Positions 23,256 to 37,527 of a stretch of DNA of 64,000 bases are shown piece by piece. Position 1 is the first letter of the stretch; each line of letters starts with the position of its first letter. The notes beneath the pieces were generated by a model. The model saw nothing but the letters and a program-made list of their open reading frames with translations, was not told the DNA's origin and did no database searches. The translations under genes were made by a program, and so were the position numbers. This DNA comes from Chamaea fasciata (lineage: Eukaryota; Chordata; Aves; Passeriformes; Sylviidae), in assembly GCA_029207755.1 (NCBI GenBank), contig JARCOQ010000012.1, positions 2,040,001 to 2,104,000 of the forward strand, given 5' to 3'.

Positions 23256-26200
23256 GGAAAAAGACCTAAGACTTGAATGGACACCAAATCCACCAGTCAG
23301 GCTTCCAGTTCAATAGCTCCCTACTAGATGGGCAAGTTTTAATCCATTCAACTTACACCGTATATTAATTTTTCAATATTCTTTTGGAATCATTCGTTAA
23401 TTTGGAGTGGGTTTACTTGCAGTAATCAAAATGTCACATTTTTTTGCAGAAAGGCAAAAGCCATACAGAATTCTACCACCCCAGCCCTGCTACTTTTACC
23501 AAACCAACTTGCAATGCTGTCAAAAAATCACATTAAAATTGACAAGATTTGTTTTTGCAAACGTATATTGAGTGGCATTAATTATGTTTTCCACCATTAA
23601 TTCTTTATGAAATGAGTCTGAGCTAATCTATTTCATTATTTTCCCCAGAGAAAAGGAAGCCTGGCAATTATTTAGGTCACAAGATTGCCTTACTTACAGC
23701 CTTCTGAAAGTTCATGGTCCAAAACTTAATAAAAGCCACACTTAATTGAAGTCTCTACTTTTGTCTATTTATTAAAATCCTTTGACTATTAACATATTCC
23801 TCATTTCCTAAAGGGTAGAAGCCCGGTGACTGCCTCGTGCCTTTTTCCATTCCTTACCCTCTTATCTACACCCAGATAAGATCTCTGGTCCCTTTGGAGT
23901 GATTTTGGATTGTGCCTTTTACCAGGTAGATAGAGGGATTCGTTTGGAAAGTTAGTCGATAGAACTGCTCTTTGCTTTTAATGCTAATTTCAGTACTACA
24001 AACTTTCTCCTGATTTGCCCAGGGACACAGCGGATATCTCTAAGAGCCTCATGCCTCATTTTACCTCTCAGTAATGTTGTAAGCATATATTTTAGGAGCA
24101 TTATGAGAACTAATTAGCGAATCTTTCCAAAACTGTGAGGCAAGTGCATATTCCCTTCATGCAGTCTATTTCCTTGCGATGAACTCTGCTGAGGCAGAAG
24201 CCAGGATTCCTCCGTGGCACCCGAAGAGGATGTGTTGGAGGCAGTGGATCAATTACTTGCTGCAATTCCAAAGCCTTAAGGCTCCTTGGACAGCTCCCAC
24301 TGTGCCAAGTCTCTGTGCAAGCAGGGGCTCAGTGCCCATCAGCAGCAGTGCGGATATTCCCTGCCTGGCTCAGAGCTGTGACACGAGCAGTGACAGTGAC
24401 AGCACAGCACCAGGGCGGTGCTGACACGGCCCTGGCAGCTGACTGCCTTCGTAGGGAGACACATTTCCCTGTGTTCCTGCACACTTGGTGCTAATGGTCA
24501 CGTTCAAGCCCAGGATGGTGAGCTTTCCACCTGTTTGTCAACTGTGAAGGAAAAAGGGGTTATTTTAACTTCAGCAAACTTCTTATCCATCACCTGCGGT
24601 TCCTTCCACTTCCTGGACTACCCAAACCAGCTCTCCTCAAAACACTGTAAAGCCTGATTTTGTTTGTGTGAAAAGCATTATACAGGCTTCTGAGTAGTTC
24701 TCAATTATAATTCCAGGGATGATTTACCTGATTTTTAGGGCAAATGAACAAATTGCACTTTGCTTTCCAATACTGTAATACTTAGTCGGCTCTTGATTGA
24801 ATGGAGGATGCACAGTTACATTAAGAATTAATATCTAGTTTTAATGTGTTTTCAGTGTCCTCTACAAGACTGCATTTTCCTTTGGCAACCTCAATGCCTA
24901 TAAAACCCAGACACGCTCCTTTCACGGCAGAAATCTTTCATCGAAAATACAAAATGCTATTTCTTCTGAGATTGTTATGTTAGCTAAAGGAAATGTGCTA
25001 TGCACCAGGGGATTGATTAAAGGGAAGTCTTGAAAGAAATGGGGGAGAGGGGGAAGAGAGATCCCTTTCCTTTATTTTATTTTTTAATTATTATTCCTAC
25101 GAAAAAATCAGACTCCAAACATCCAGCTGAAAACCTGATTGGAAACAGAAATTCCAGCTCAGAAGTATTCTGTGATGACTCATGAGAACAATAGTTTAGT
25201 GCCTATTGCTTCCAGTTCCCTTCTAATGGCCAGTTTTCACATGTGGACCACCAGGATTAGGATCAAAGTTGCCTCCTTTTGGGAGTATTTTCATTATTGG
25301 CAAGGCATTCCCTAGCACCACATCCACAAACTGACTCAAGAGGAGAAGTGGGAAGTAGAATAAATTGCTATATGGGGAAAAGCAGATTGAGTGCTCCTGA
25401 CGTGCTAAAGGAATAAAAATCAACTCTCTGGAAATGTTTGATATATCTGTGAGAAATCCCTGTCTTGGGATGGACTCTGTAGGAGAGGGAATTAAATATC
25501 AGATCTGGAAAAACAAATCAAAACCCCGCTATAATGCATTTATTTCTTGAATCTCATTTTGACAGTCAGTTTCTTGATTTGCAGGAACCTGACTCATGAT
25601 AATTAATTTCTCAACGTTGGCAATGACACAGATGCACCTAAATCTCCTTCCTCCTTACCTAGCTCAGCTATTGAAAGGAGACCCTGGAGGACAGCAAGGT
25701 CACAGCAGCCCAAACAAGAGCTCTCACAAGCATCATCTGAAGCTCTTCTGAATGGTGACTTTGGACTTGGCAGGCCTGTGGTTTTGGGTAGTGTAAAATA
25801 GTCTTTGTAAATAGATCTTTGGTCAAATAAATAAAAAAATAAATAAATAGCTTTGAAAAAGAAGGAAAAAAAAAAACTTCCATAAAATCAGTTAAGATAG
25901 CAGATATAAAATCAACCATTATAGAAAGTATTGTTAATGTTTGCCTTCAAACTGTAGGGACCTCACTGCATCCTCAGTCCAGCAAGCACAGGTAAAGAGA
26001 CATGACTGACTTCTCTGTCTCCCTTGGTGGTCACTGAGTGACTCCATGAACCAGACAACGTCTCTGACTTTGTTCTGATTGCCTTTGTTGCTCCCAGGCC
26101 ATGCAGTCTACGATGCTAATTCAAACCCAGCATTTCCTTACTCATTTAGCAATGAGAAAGGGAATCATTTGCCCACCTGCTCTGAGCACAGGGAGGTTTC

Positions 26201-29200
26201 TACACCACACAGCCGTTACCCATCCAGCTTTCCCTGCAGAAAATGCTAAAACACCATATGCTGCAGCTTGATTGGGAAGATAATGAGCAAAGGCAGCAGC
26301 ATCAGAGCTGGTGGTGGAGAGCCTTGGAGCAGCTCACACCAGGAAGTGGCTCTGCCCAGAGACCCTTCCCAGCCTGGGGTGTCTGTGCTGGCACGTGGGA
26401 GATGCTCAGCCCCAGCACTAATCCGCACAGGGACTCTTCTGGAAATGACGGGACACCTCACAAACCTCCACCATGTGAAGAACACACTCACATGAGGAAC
26501 TGAAAAGCTGCAAGCACCTTCCTTCTGAACAGCAGATTTTACATGTGAAGTTGATGATTTGGAGACAAATAGTCCCCCTGGCATATCCTTCAGTTAATTA
26601 CACTTTTTTGGTTTGTTTTTTTTTTCTTTTATAACAGTAGTCTGAACCTGTGCACGATCTGTAAATAAGGTGTTATTGCCTGGCTCCTCCCTTGCCACTT
26701 GAAATCATGTGAAATTTGGGGTTTTATCAAAACATTGCTGGGTTTTGACCAGAGACCCACAATTATTATTTCCATTTGGGGTATTTCACTCCTTTTGGTA
26801 TGTGAAGTTTGTTACAAGTTTTTATTACTTTTACAAAATGTCTTGCGTTATGAAGAACAATTCTTATGTATTTCATGCCATTAAGTTAACCATGAAAAAA
26901 CACTTACATATGTCTGGCAAGAAAGTTTTGTGAAGAGATTCCAGCTAAGTCCTAGTTAAAAGAACTTCATGTGTAATAAAGACCTCAAAAATATTAAAAA
27001 TCATATTTAAAGCATTCTCATAAAATGCGTATTGAGAAAAGACAAGTTAATTCTCGAAGGCTCCATTATTGAAGCAAAAATTAATATTTGTACTGTTTCT
27101 AAATTGGAATAAAATTGCAAGGATGCAAACACTATCCTATATCATCATCTATAAACCAGTCACAAATGTTAAATCAACTGTAAAAATGATTTAAAATCTA
27201 CATGACTAATTTTATTAAACTGATTTAAAATCACATTTGTGGTACCTTCATTTATTAACTGTATTTCAGACAACACTGTGTTTATAATGGATTTGCATGA
27301 ATACAGATATATGTGGAGAAGAAACTGTCTCTTAAAAGGGACAAGACCTTTCCTCCTCTATGCATGTTTTCTTGGCACATGTTTGTGGTAAACAGAAATA
27401 TACAAATTAAAGATGCAGGGGCCTTGTAAAGTTCTGCAGTCAATTCTCTGCAATTTTATGGTTGTTCTTTTCAGTTTGCTTATTCATAACACAATGATTT
27501 TTGTTCTTTGTTCCAGGCTTAGAAAGCACTTCACAAATATTAATTAATATCTGTAAAACTGTAGCCATTTCTAGTATCATTCTGGCTTTTTGCAGATGGG
27601 AGAACTGTGGGCATCTAGCTCTAGCACAGATCCAACTAAATCAACAAAGCTACCTCTGGTTTATTTTGGTGGAGCCAATTAGGATCAGCAGCTGAACTGG
27701 AGACAGATAAGAAGGGGTTATATGAAAATTTTAGGGAGCTCACAAGCTGTTGCTGGCTTTCCAATGATTATTTCCACGGGAATTAATCCCATCGCATGCC
27801 CCTCTCAGGGCACCCAGCCCCAGGAACAGGCAGGGCTCTGGTGTTGTCCATCATCACCCCAGGGACCCAGTGGTTTGGTGAGCCCCTGGCAGGACAGGCA
27901 GGCTGATGCTGGGCACCCACGTGGGGCCAGGGCTCCTGGGTCTGCCTGTCCTCCCCAGGAGCTGCTGTCTCTGCTGGCTGGTGGCACCAGGAGGTGACAG
28001 TGCTCCCTGAGTAGGGCTGATGGCAGAGACTCTGCTGCCGCCGTCCCACAGCACCAAAATCAGCACAAGTTTTCCAAGTGTTTATTACAGAGAGAGGTGC
28101 AAAGTCTTCTCACTCTTCTTTCTAAACATCGCAAATTATGATTCCCTGGGAAAAAGGGAAATCAAAATGCCAACCTCTCTGCAGGGCAAGCAGGGAGTGG
28201 CTGCAGGAGGGGCCACTCTGTGCCCCGTGTGAGGGGGGGTGGCTCCAGCCTGTGTAGGGACCCCACCAGCCCCAGGTGGGCCCAGGCAGATGGCCAGGAG
28301 CCTCCCAAGGGGAGCAGTGCAGTTGGGTGTTGGCTGAGGTTCAGGAATGAGTCCCTCAGCTGGATCCTGAGCATCAGGGCAAACCCTTCCCCTTTGCTCT
28401 GCCTTTTCCATCCTCCATGAACAGCCTCTGCCATGAACTCTTCCAGAAGGGCACACACACGCTCGACACCAAGGTGCAAACCACCTTCAGCAAAACAGAT
28501 TTTTGAGAGTTTAGTTTCCCCTAATCAAGGGAAATTATGCTGGACCTGTCTGTGCCCTACAGGAGGACAAAAAGCCCAGTGTCACATCTGACTTCTTAAA
28601 TCTGCAGATTTCAGCAATCGTTTGTTTCAAGCGTTATCTCCTCACCAGCACGTAGTGACCTTAGACATAAGGAACAATCTGCAGGATTCATGCAGATAAA
28701 TATTCCAATGCACTTTATCTTAGAGAAGCTGCAAACATGTTTGCAAGACAGACACAGTTACTGCTCCTTCAAGACTCCACATGACCTTTAACATCATTTT
28801 CCACAAAAGTTAATTTCTGTGATTAATGCAATATACTAAAACCCATAAATCTGATCATTTGAAGGATCCAAATTAGGAATTATTGACAGCTGATAGAACA
28901 GAAGTGCAGAGATGAGGCAGATTTTCTCATCTGTCCATCTAAATGTTGGAATATGTATTGATTAAAATATGACATGGTATAGAACCCCCCATAAATCTAA
29001 AATCTATTAGATTAACAGAGGCATTCAATTAACATAAAATGACAACCTAAGAAAAAAAGCCATGAATGGGGACCTATCTCAGTTTGTAATACTTTAACCC
29101 ACCTATCTGGGCAAATTTTGAGATAAACACAGATGTGTTCCTGGTTTCACCTTGGCTCAGTACCTGCAGGTACAACCTGAACCCTCAGGTTAATGTCAGC

Positions 29201-32200
29201 CCTTGTGTTCTGGTTTTCCAATTGAAAATACTTATATATTCAAGCTGAGCATAAAGTACAGAGTTGTATCGATTACAATAATGCCACCATTTTCAAAAAT
29301 TATCAAACAGGTCTTTGTTGTGCACGAATCTCCTGGACCTAGAAAGTCTCTTCTATTTGAAGTTACTTCAATTATTCCTTCCATCAAAAAGCTGAAATAT
29401 CACTAAATGCAGCAAGAGCATTAGCAGATGAATGAATTTTCCAGGTAGAAACCATGAAAATGACACACACACTCATAAAGCAGAAGAGTCCTTCTGTGAG
29501 CAGTGACCTCAAGTAACTCTCACCCCTCACATGTGTTACTCAGCAAAGTCCAGCTGCAGGAACATCTGGACTCTACAAGTGCAGATTTTATCCCACTGGG
29601 TCCATAAAAATCTTGTAAGGAAGTACAAAATTTCCTACCACCTAGACCAAAGTAGGCTGCCTAAAGCACCCAGAAGAGATATCTTGAAAGAAATAAAGAC
29701 ATAAATTTGAGCTTTCTATTCCCTACTTAAAGGAACGAAGCCAGTGGAGTAGCATGGGAAGGCAAATGCCATATGAACGTTCTGAGGTTACAGACACAGA
29801 GGAGGCTCAACAAGCCTCACGCTTGCCTGGCACTGTGGCCAAAAGGATCTTGTTTGCACAAGCTCTGAATAGCACAAAAACCAATCTCAGTGATGAGGGG
29901 CACGTTTTTTTTAACGTGCAACTGGTCAGGACTGGGAGGCTTTGCACTGGATAGGCTTGGAAATGGGAGGGGCGCCCTGGGATTTGGATCGGAATGTCAC
30001 AGGAGGTTCAGGTTTGCTTCCCACAAGCACTGCTCATTTGTGGTATCATTCTATCTCAGGTGGATTTAAAACTGCTCACACTTCAACCGATCTCTCAGAC
30101 TTTTTGCAAGTCTGAGGAAACCCTGCCCACATTGCCAGATATTACCTAAATGCCTGGCTTTCGTGCCCTGCCTTGGAGTTCTTGTACGTGCAGGGAGGCA
30201 AATTCCTGTTCCAGTGCAGGCTGAAGGGCTCCCTGGAGCTGCTGGGAGCCCGAAATGATTCCCAGTGCCCCATCCCCAGGGCTCCCTCCAGCAGCAGCAC
30301 TCCCCACACGGCCACCCTCAGCTGCCTGAGCCCGTCTGTTCTTTCCTCCTTCTGGCCAACTCATCCCACCCCAGCCACCTTTTGCCAGCCTTATTCTTCC
30401 CAGTGATCAATAATTACCTTTCTCTGCTGCCACTGATGGCTCCTGGAAGGGGCAGCCTTATGTCACTGCAGCAATTGAAACCATAATCTGTGCTCTAATG
30501 AGTATTTGTCCAGGGTTCACCACGGCAAATGGGGAAGTGTTAACCCAAAATCCCTGCAGAAGTTGACAGGGAAAGGTTGGCTGGCTGGAGTTATATACAA
30601 GTGGTGAATTCTCCCAAGAACAAAATTACTGTGTATTATTAGTCTGCATATTACATTCACATTTTAAAAGATACTAATTTTCTCTCTTTCTCTCCTTTCC
30701 TCCAAAGTACCACTATTTAGGGCCATAGATTCATAATTGCTCAGGAAAGCCATTGTCTGTGTTCTCTTAATATGTCCATTATATTTAATCTATCCTCAAG
30801 CCTCTATTCAAATGCAATTTGTTAATATTTTTATTATAAAATTTTGTCTTTTCTGTGAAGCTAACTTTCATATTACATTTTCCCCTGAAAGAGAAATTCA
30901 AGCTCTCAATAAAGAATGTTGCGAACCAGCAGTATGTGAAACCACCAAGCGCAAAACATATGAAAAAAAGAGGATTTATTGCATCTTCAATTTATTTATA
31001 TTGTTTACTTGTAATAATTATCAATAGTTGATTGAAAAATTGCTGTTATGAGCTGAAAAATCAGGTTTTTGTTTAAAAAAAAAAGTATAATTTCAACAAT
31101 TCTTGTAACAGCTATCCCAGTTTTTTCACACTCAGCAACTCAACCTAACTGTTTTTCTCCATCACAATCAGCAGAAGAAAAAAGGTTGTTTAAAAGCCTG
31201 GGATTTAAATGAAAAAACAAGGTTGTTGAAAATTCTCTAATCAATTCTACTAGATGAAATCAAGAGGAAAGAGTGAAAAAGCCTTGCTTGGAGCAGGTCA
31301 GCATGAGCAGTGAGCTACAGATGTGCCAGGAGAGCTCCTGATTGCCAACCTTGTCCAGACACATCTGCTCCAGCCTCTACAGACAAGATCTGTTCAAGTG
31401 CCCAGACTTCTGCACATTTTCATAAATCAAACTAAACCCACCCAGTCGTCTTTTTTCTCACATTCTTATGCTTATAGGAGGCCAAGAACCAAGTCAGTTC
31501 ATAATTGGTGAAAATGGAATTTAACTGTGGCTTCACCCCAGGAAAACCCCCAATATTTAGTCCTGTAAGGCACAAAGTTGTATTGTGGTGAGCCAGCTAA
31601 GCAAAATAACTGCAGCAAATTGAATAAACAAGTAAGCAAAAATGTCTCACAAAAACAAATCATTTACTAAAAATACACCACCCCTTTGGACTGAATGTCT
31701 TCTGTGCAAGCACAACGGACAGAGGGCTGAAACAAAAAGTGAACGTGGTCTGTTCACAGGGATTTTGGCAGCAGAGCCGTGCTGGGGTCACAGTGACCCT
31801 CCGCGCATGGCCAGCTGAAAACTCAGGAGAGCTTTCTCCTTTGGAGAGAGGCAGAGGCACAGACCAAGTGTGGGATCCTAACGGGTTTGCTGCAATGCCT
31901 GCTAACAGCCTGGGACGCTCTCTGCTCCTGTGCCTCCTCCACTGGGATGAGCCCCTGGCAGGAGCAGATCCCCAGCAACCCCAGAGCCCTCCATCCAACC
32001 CTGCACCCAAGCACAAATGCACATAATTCTCACACTGTACTGACATCAGAGCTAAAGGAACATACACACTCAGTAGAAAATCCTGCTTTATGCTGCGTGG
32101 AAATGGATCATTACTTCTCACCTGGAAGGATCTGCCAAGAGTTGCAGTAATTAGGAGGGGGGAAAAAATGAATGGGGAATCACTATGAGATGCTGTATTC

Positions 32201-34030
32201 TCATAGCTCTAAAAGTGCTATTTGTAGCTTTGAATGTAGCACCCCTTTGGTGCCAGGGCATGGTTAAAGCATTACAGGACTCTGACAGCAAAGGTGACAG
32301 GAATCCATTCCTTTACCCTACTAAGTGAAGAAATGCCAGTGACAAAGCAACTGTGCAGCGCTGGCGCTCTGAGTTTCTGTGAAGAATAACACGGATCTGG
32401 AGCACCATCCTGCACATCACTGATTCACCTGAGTCTTAAACACAGAACCTGGTGGAAGCCAGAGATACATCAGGAGCAAAATGCTCTTTACCTCCTGCTG
32501 CCTACAAGAAAATCTCTTTGCCATCCCCATCTACAGCAGCAGCTGGTGTGGATGGTTTCAGGTTTCACTGCTCCCCACCTCGCATGAGAGCAAACACATA
32601 AATAACACCTACTGGGGAAGGAAAACCTGGTGTAGTAAGAACGTGGCTTTGGCTCATTTCTTTAACAAGAAAAAGAGAGTTGAGCAAGAAGAACAGACAA
32701 AACCTTACAGACCAGCAGTGCTGCAGAAGGCCCAGCTGTCCAGTGAGGTGCTCTTTGGTCACCCTAAACATTGCAGCTCCTGCCACCCCTGGGTGGTGGC
32801 CACAAAGCTGGCCCCAAGTCCAAGGGCTGAGTCCCAGCAGCTCTGGGAAAGGGAATCAAAGAAAATATGTGGGTTTTCAATTCTAAGAAGGATGGATTTT
32901 GTTCCTGGCACCATATGACTCCTCTAGAAACATATAGCAGAACACCTTCAAGGTGAGAGGGCAAGCAAGGTGACCAGGGAGAGGAAAATAAATGAGTGAG
33001 CCGTAGCAGCAGGGACTGCAGAACACCAGAAAGCAGGCTCAGGGAGGAAAGGGGGATGCCAAGGAAAAGAGCTGCCTGTCTGAGGCAGCTCTGGGTTTAC
33101 AAAGACCACCTGAAGCTGAGCTGGCAGGTGCACAGGGATGAGCTCAGCTCTTGACAGAAAGATGAGACATCATACTTTGTGTATAATTCCAACTGCACTA
33201 ACTTACATCAGTATTGAATTTAATTTGAATAATGTTAACAGTCTCTCAAACCCTTCAGAAGAGAAGTAGTTTAATGTCTGCAACATACACTAATGCTGGA
33301 AGAAAAATGACATGCTATTGTGTGTTCAGACATCCATAGTATTTGCTATTTGTTTGGAGTTTTATGGACTTGGGAAGGCAGATGGAAATTTTTTTGTTAG
33401 AGCAATGCAAATGATAGTAACATTACTGGATGCCTTGTAGGACGTCTCAGTGTGATAGCAAAGCCTCTAGATGTGAAATGTAAATTGAAATTAAGCTTTT
33501 CCACTAAAGAAACACAAACTAGATTGAGTATGTCTTAGGAAAAAAAGAAAATCAGCAACTTTCCCCGTTGACTGAGGGCACACTTCACCACATCACTGTC
33601 TTAATGCAATGATCAGGTTCTTCACCCCACAGAGGGAACCCTGAGCACCACATGTCCCACCACACCTGCCCAGGAGCTGCCTCACTGGGAGGGCAAGAGG
33701 TGTTTTATTGGTTCTTGAAGCGCAAACTGTAGACATTGTCAAGACAAAATGATTCTTCACCCAGCTCTCCATAAATCACTTGGGACAAAAAAGCCTCCAG
33801 CCCTTAGATTTTGGGGTGCAGCTGCCAGGAGGAGATGGCTCCTCAGACTGGTGCAATGGGAAGCTGTTTCCTCTCTTCCTGAGCCATGCCCCAGGCATCT
33901 CTCAGCCCCTTGTGAGACCCCTGGACACTTGTGCTCACCCCGCCGGCTGCGGGGAGCGAGTCCCTGCCAGGACGGACACGGCGCTGCAGCGGGAGATGAG
34001 CGGCGCCCGCTTTGAACAGACCTCAGCTAC
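23256..34030 (-). other. Long intron stretch without a gene
   Basis: This is mostly AT-rich unique sequence. It contains a short (AAAT)n at 25825-25849 and GC-richer blocks at about 26280-26450, 27790-28060, 28190-28420 and 30170-30400, where several frames are open on both strands. None has a recognisable domain or convincing splice sites. No transposon was recognised. Confidence 0.4.
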
Positions 34031-34051
34031 GGGGGGGGGGGGGGGGGGGGG
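34031..34051 (+). repeat. Poly(G) run of 21
   Basis: This is a homopolymer of 21 Gs followed by an A-rich purine stretch (34052-34080). Such runs are rare and error-prone in assemblies; length may be inexact. Confidence 0.9.
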
Positions 34052-34110
34052 AAAGAAACAAGAAAAAAAAGAAGAAAAAGGCGTTCTTCCTCCTTGTTCG
34101 TGGGTTGTGA

Positions 34111-34124
34111 GCTCCCTCTTGTGG
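34111..34124 (-). promoter_or_regulatory. Weak candidate CTCF site
   Basis: Read on minus, CCACAAGAGGGAGC matches 12 of 14 CTCF core positions. It lies 60 bases from the G21 run. By sequence alone this is only suggestive. Confidence 0.3.
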
Positions 34125-37124
34125 CCCTCTCAAAATTTCCAGCTCTTTCCCGGCTCCCTGAAGCCCGCAGCGATGTCGGGCTGGATGGGCACGCACTGAG
34201 CTGCCACGACTGATTGCCCACACACCAGCAGAGCGGGCACCTTTCACCCCAGTAACTTGCTGCTTTACGTCTCAGGTTCTATTAAAGCTTTAAATATAAT
34301 AAACGTATGTTTTCTGTACGCACTCCAAGGCCACAGCAGCTCCGGTGAAAGGGTGTCAGCTGAAGCATTGCCCTGTGCAGGAAAGCCCTTGACCTGCCCT
34401 GCTGCACAGCACGCAGGACCAGGGGAGCATGGAAAGTGCTCTGCCAGCTCTCTTGGCTGCTGAGGGGTCCCTGGTACCCCCTCACCTCCTGGATGCCCAC
34501 AGGGGACCGACCACTCATCTGCTGGCCTTCAAAATTCAGGTCAGTGGTAGGTAGCATCACTGAGCAGCGCAGCCCTCCCTCATTTCTGGGTTGCCCCCAG
34601 GCTGAGCTGGTAGCCTTGCAGGGATCTCATCCCCCCCTGACCTGTCCCACCTCTGAAATCAGAGTCCTGTAGCTGATCAGGAAACATGTGCATTACACCA
34701 CTGCCAGGCCCCATGTCTTCCCCAGTTATACGGTTTTCCTTCTGAAGTATCCAATTAGGCAACTCTTCAGGGAGAGGAAATGGAACTTTTGGAGGTGGTT
34801 TCTCACCAGCCCGTTATAACCAGCGTGAGCCTTGCTGTGCCTGTTTGCTGCCGCCACAGCCACAAAGTGACCACTCAATCCATGTGCTGCAGGAATCCTG
34901 GTGCTTCAGCAGCTGCCCCAGTCCTGCCCCTGGCACTTCCCTGAGCAGCAGCTCAGCCCACTGACAGCATCTGACAGCAGCATGTGCTTCTACATCTACC
35001 ACAATGGCTACAGAAGGCTTTTTGGAACAAAGAAAGATATAAAAAATCATGGCTGAAGGACAGGTGGCCCTATAATATTTTATTTTTACACAGGTGCATC
35101 ATTTACCTCCGTAAGAAGTCAAAAGGAAGGCTTTGCAGAAAAAGAAGAAGAAAAAAAAAAAGGCTCCATCAGGAGCACAGGGACAGGACTTACCTGTGGT
35201 TCAACTCAAAATAACTCCTGTCACACCACTTTCATTTTGAGTAAAATTGTCAAAGTTTCACAAAGAAAGTGAGGGAAACAGGACTATGATAGCCATAAAA
35301 CACCTTGCAACCCCTGCTTCCAATAAAAGTGTTCAACATGGGGCATTTGAAAGTGGTCAGATGTCAAGGCATTAAATACATATAAACAGCTCTATACTGA
35401 ATGTTTGGCAGGTTTGAACCCCAATATCATGGAAAGTGTCCTCTCTTGAATGTACCCTTCCAGGAACTGCTTCATATAAAGATGAGAGGGGTGTAAAGTG
35501 CAGAAGAGTGGAAATGCTGCAAGACATGCTGCAGAAATTAGCTCTTGTTTGAAAAGTGATCATGTTTCTTTTACAGAAACTAAATCAAAAAAGTCTTCAC
35601 ACTACAGTCTACAGCTTTAATACAGAGTTTCTTCAAATGCTTGTTGGATGTCACTCCAAAAGCATATAAGCCAGAGAAGCAAGCCTTACAAAACATGGAT
35701 ATGTAATTCTTCATTCAGACACAGAACTATTGCTAAATAAGAAAAGATGGATGAGTGGCTGCAAAGAATGTGTGTCTTTCAAAGGGGAAGCTACCAAGCT
35801 AAGCAGCTCAGTACATCTGAAATCATGGGAGCCATACAAAAGTCTGAGAGTAAGTGCAGTTTCTATGAAAACCTCTGATATTCTGCAACTAGAATATTAT
35901 GTGCCTTTTTTTTTTTCCACATCCATCCTGACCACAAAGTGCGTGTGACATGACTTTGCGTGCATCATATGAGTTAAGGGCACATTAGCATTCTGAGACC
36001 TCTGCCTTGTACTGAAAAGAAGGAATCAAAACATTCAAGTTACACAAGAAAGAAAACTTATAAAACTGCCATCTCATGAATGTAATTTATTTGTTTGGAA
36101 AGACAAAGGATGAAACATTCCCACAGACTCACAAAGTCTCCACAACCACAGGGCAGGGAAGCACATGAATATGCCAGGCAAGAAGTTTTCAATCCCTGGT
36201 GCCTCAGCTAACAAAGGGGAAGGAAACTTCTCAACCAATTCTGTTCTTCCCACTCTGAATTTCAGGGACCTATGAGAAACCCAGAGATATATTCACAAAA
36301 TTTCCTCCAATAGATAGGAGACCTCAGATAGCCTTCAATCAGTTTTATCCACCAGTATGAAGTATGACCACATTATTCCATTTCATTACAGAAAAAAAAA
36401 ATCCAGTATTTATATATTTCTTGGGCTAACTGTGCCTGTGTTAATACTGGAGATACCCTCACCCAATGTTTTATTTGCAAGCCCTTGAGAGGAGGAGATG
36501 TCAAACTTGTAAGCAATGCCACAGGCCTAAATATCCAGTAAAAGAGTGGCCCTTAGGCAGGTCACTGCACTGCCAAATACTACACGTCCACATTTAGGAG
36601 TAGGATGCCAGCTGTGGGTGACTCATCTCTCATGGAACGGAAAAAATAGAGGATTAATTAATAAATATAACTGCCACTGATGCCTAGATGATCGCCACAG
36701 CCAAATTATTTTATGTCATTGTTCTCTTACCTACTACAGCCCCGAATAAGGGTGCAGCTCCACAAAGGGTCACAAGTGTTGTGCTTCTTCAAATGTGGAT
36801 TTAAAAAGCCAGAGCTGAAGCAAAGCTGCCCAGAGAGCTGGATGTGCGTGTACACAAGTCCTGAACATACAGAGTGACACAAAAGAGGACATCTCCCTCG
36901 GGAAGGAATCTGAACAACGGGCAGGAGGAAAGGCTGGTCATTGATATGAAAATCAATTGAAGTTTTGGGGAAACACCTCACACAAGTAGCTCCTAATTTT
37001 CCAACCAGCCCAACTGAATTGCTTTTCACACTAGCAGAGAAACTGGTGGGACAGGAGTGCTGACAGGGAACAGCTCTGGGGTGTGTTGTACCTGTAGCAT
37101 TTGGGAGTCTCCATCTGTAGACCA
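34125..37124 (-). other. Intron without a gene
   Basis: This is unique sequence of mixed composition with an A-rich patch near 35145-35162. No exon or mobile element is supported. Confidence 0.45.
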
Positions 37125-37527
37125 GAGAATCAGTTTAGGTGAGGCTGGAAAAGACTTCCAAGGTCATCGAGTCCATCCCGTGACTGAACACCACCCTGCC
37201 AACCAGACCATGGCAGTGAGGGCCACATCCAACCCTTAAACCCCTGCAGGGGCAATGATTCCACCACCTCCCTGGGCAGCCCATCCCAAGGCATACCTTT
37301 CTGTGAAGAAATGCCTCCTAGTGCCCAAGCAAGACCTCCCCTGGACTATGCCCTATTGTCCTATCACTAGCTGTTGGGAAAAGAGGCCAGCCCCATCTGG
37401 CTACCACCTCCTTTCAGGTTGTTTTATAGAGTGGTAAGATCCCTCCTGAGCCTCCTTCTCTGCAGGCCAAACACCCCCAGCTCCCTCAGCTGCTCCTCAT
37501 AGGATTTGTGCTCCAGACATTGTGTGG
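37125..37527 (-). mobile_element. CR1 LINE 3' fragment (minus strand)
   Basis: This fragment of about 400 bp carries inverted CR1 landmarks: GGCTGGAAAAGACTTCCAAGG, TCATCGAGTCC, CACCTCCCTGGGCAGCCCATC, GAAGAAATGCCTCCTA, AGGTTGTTTTATAGAGTGG and GCTGCTCCTCATAGGA. It is truncated at its 5' end on the right side. Confidence 0.88.

Noticed and set aside
27783..28479. Cluster of GC-rich open frames on minus
   Set aside because: Several frames are open at once on both strands, reflecting base composition. No domain or splice evidence.
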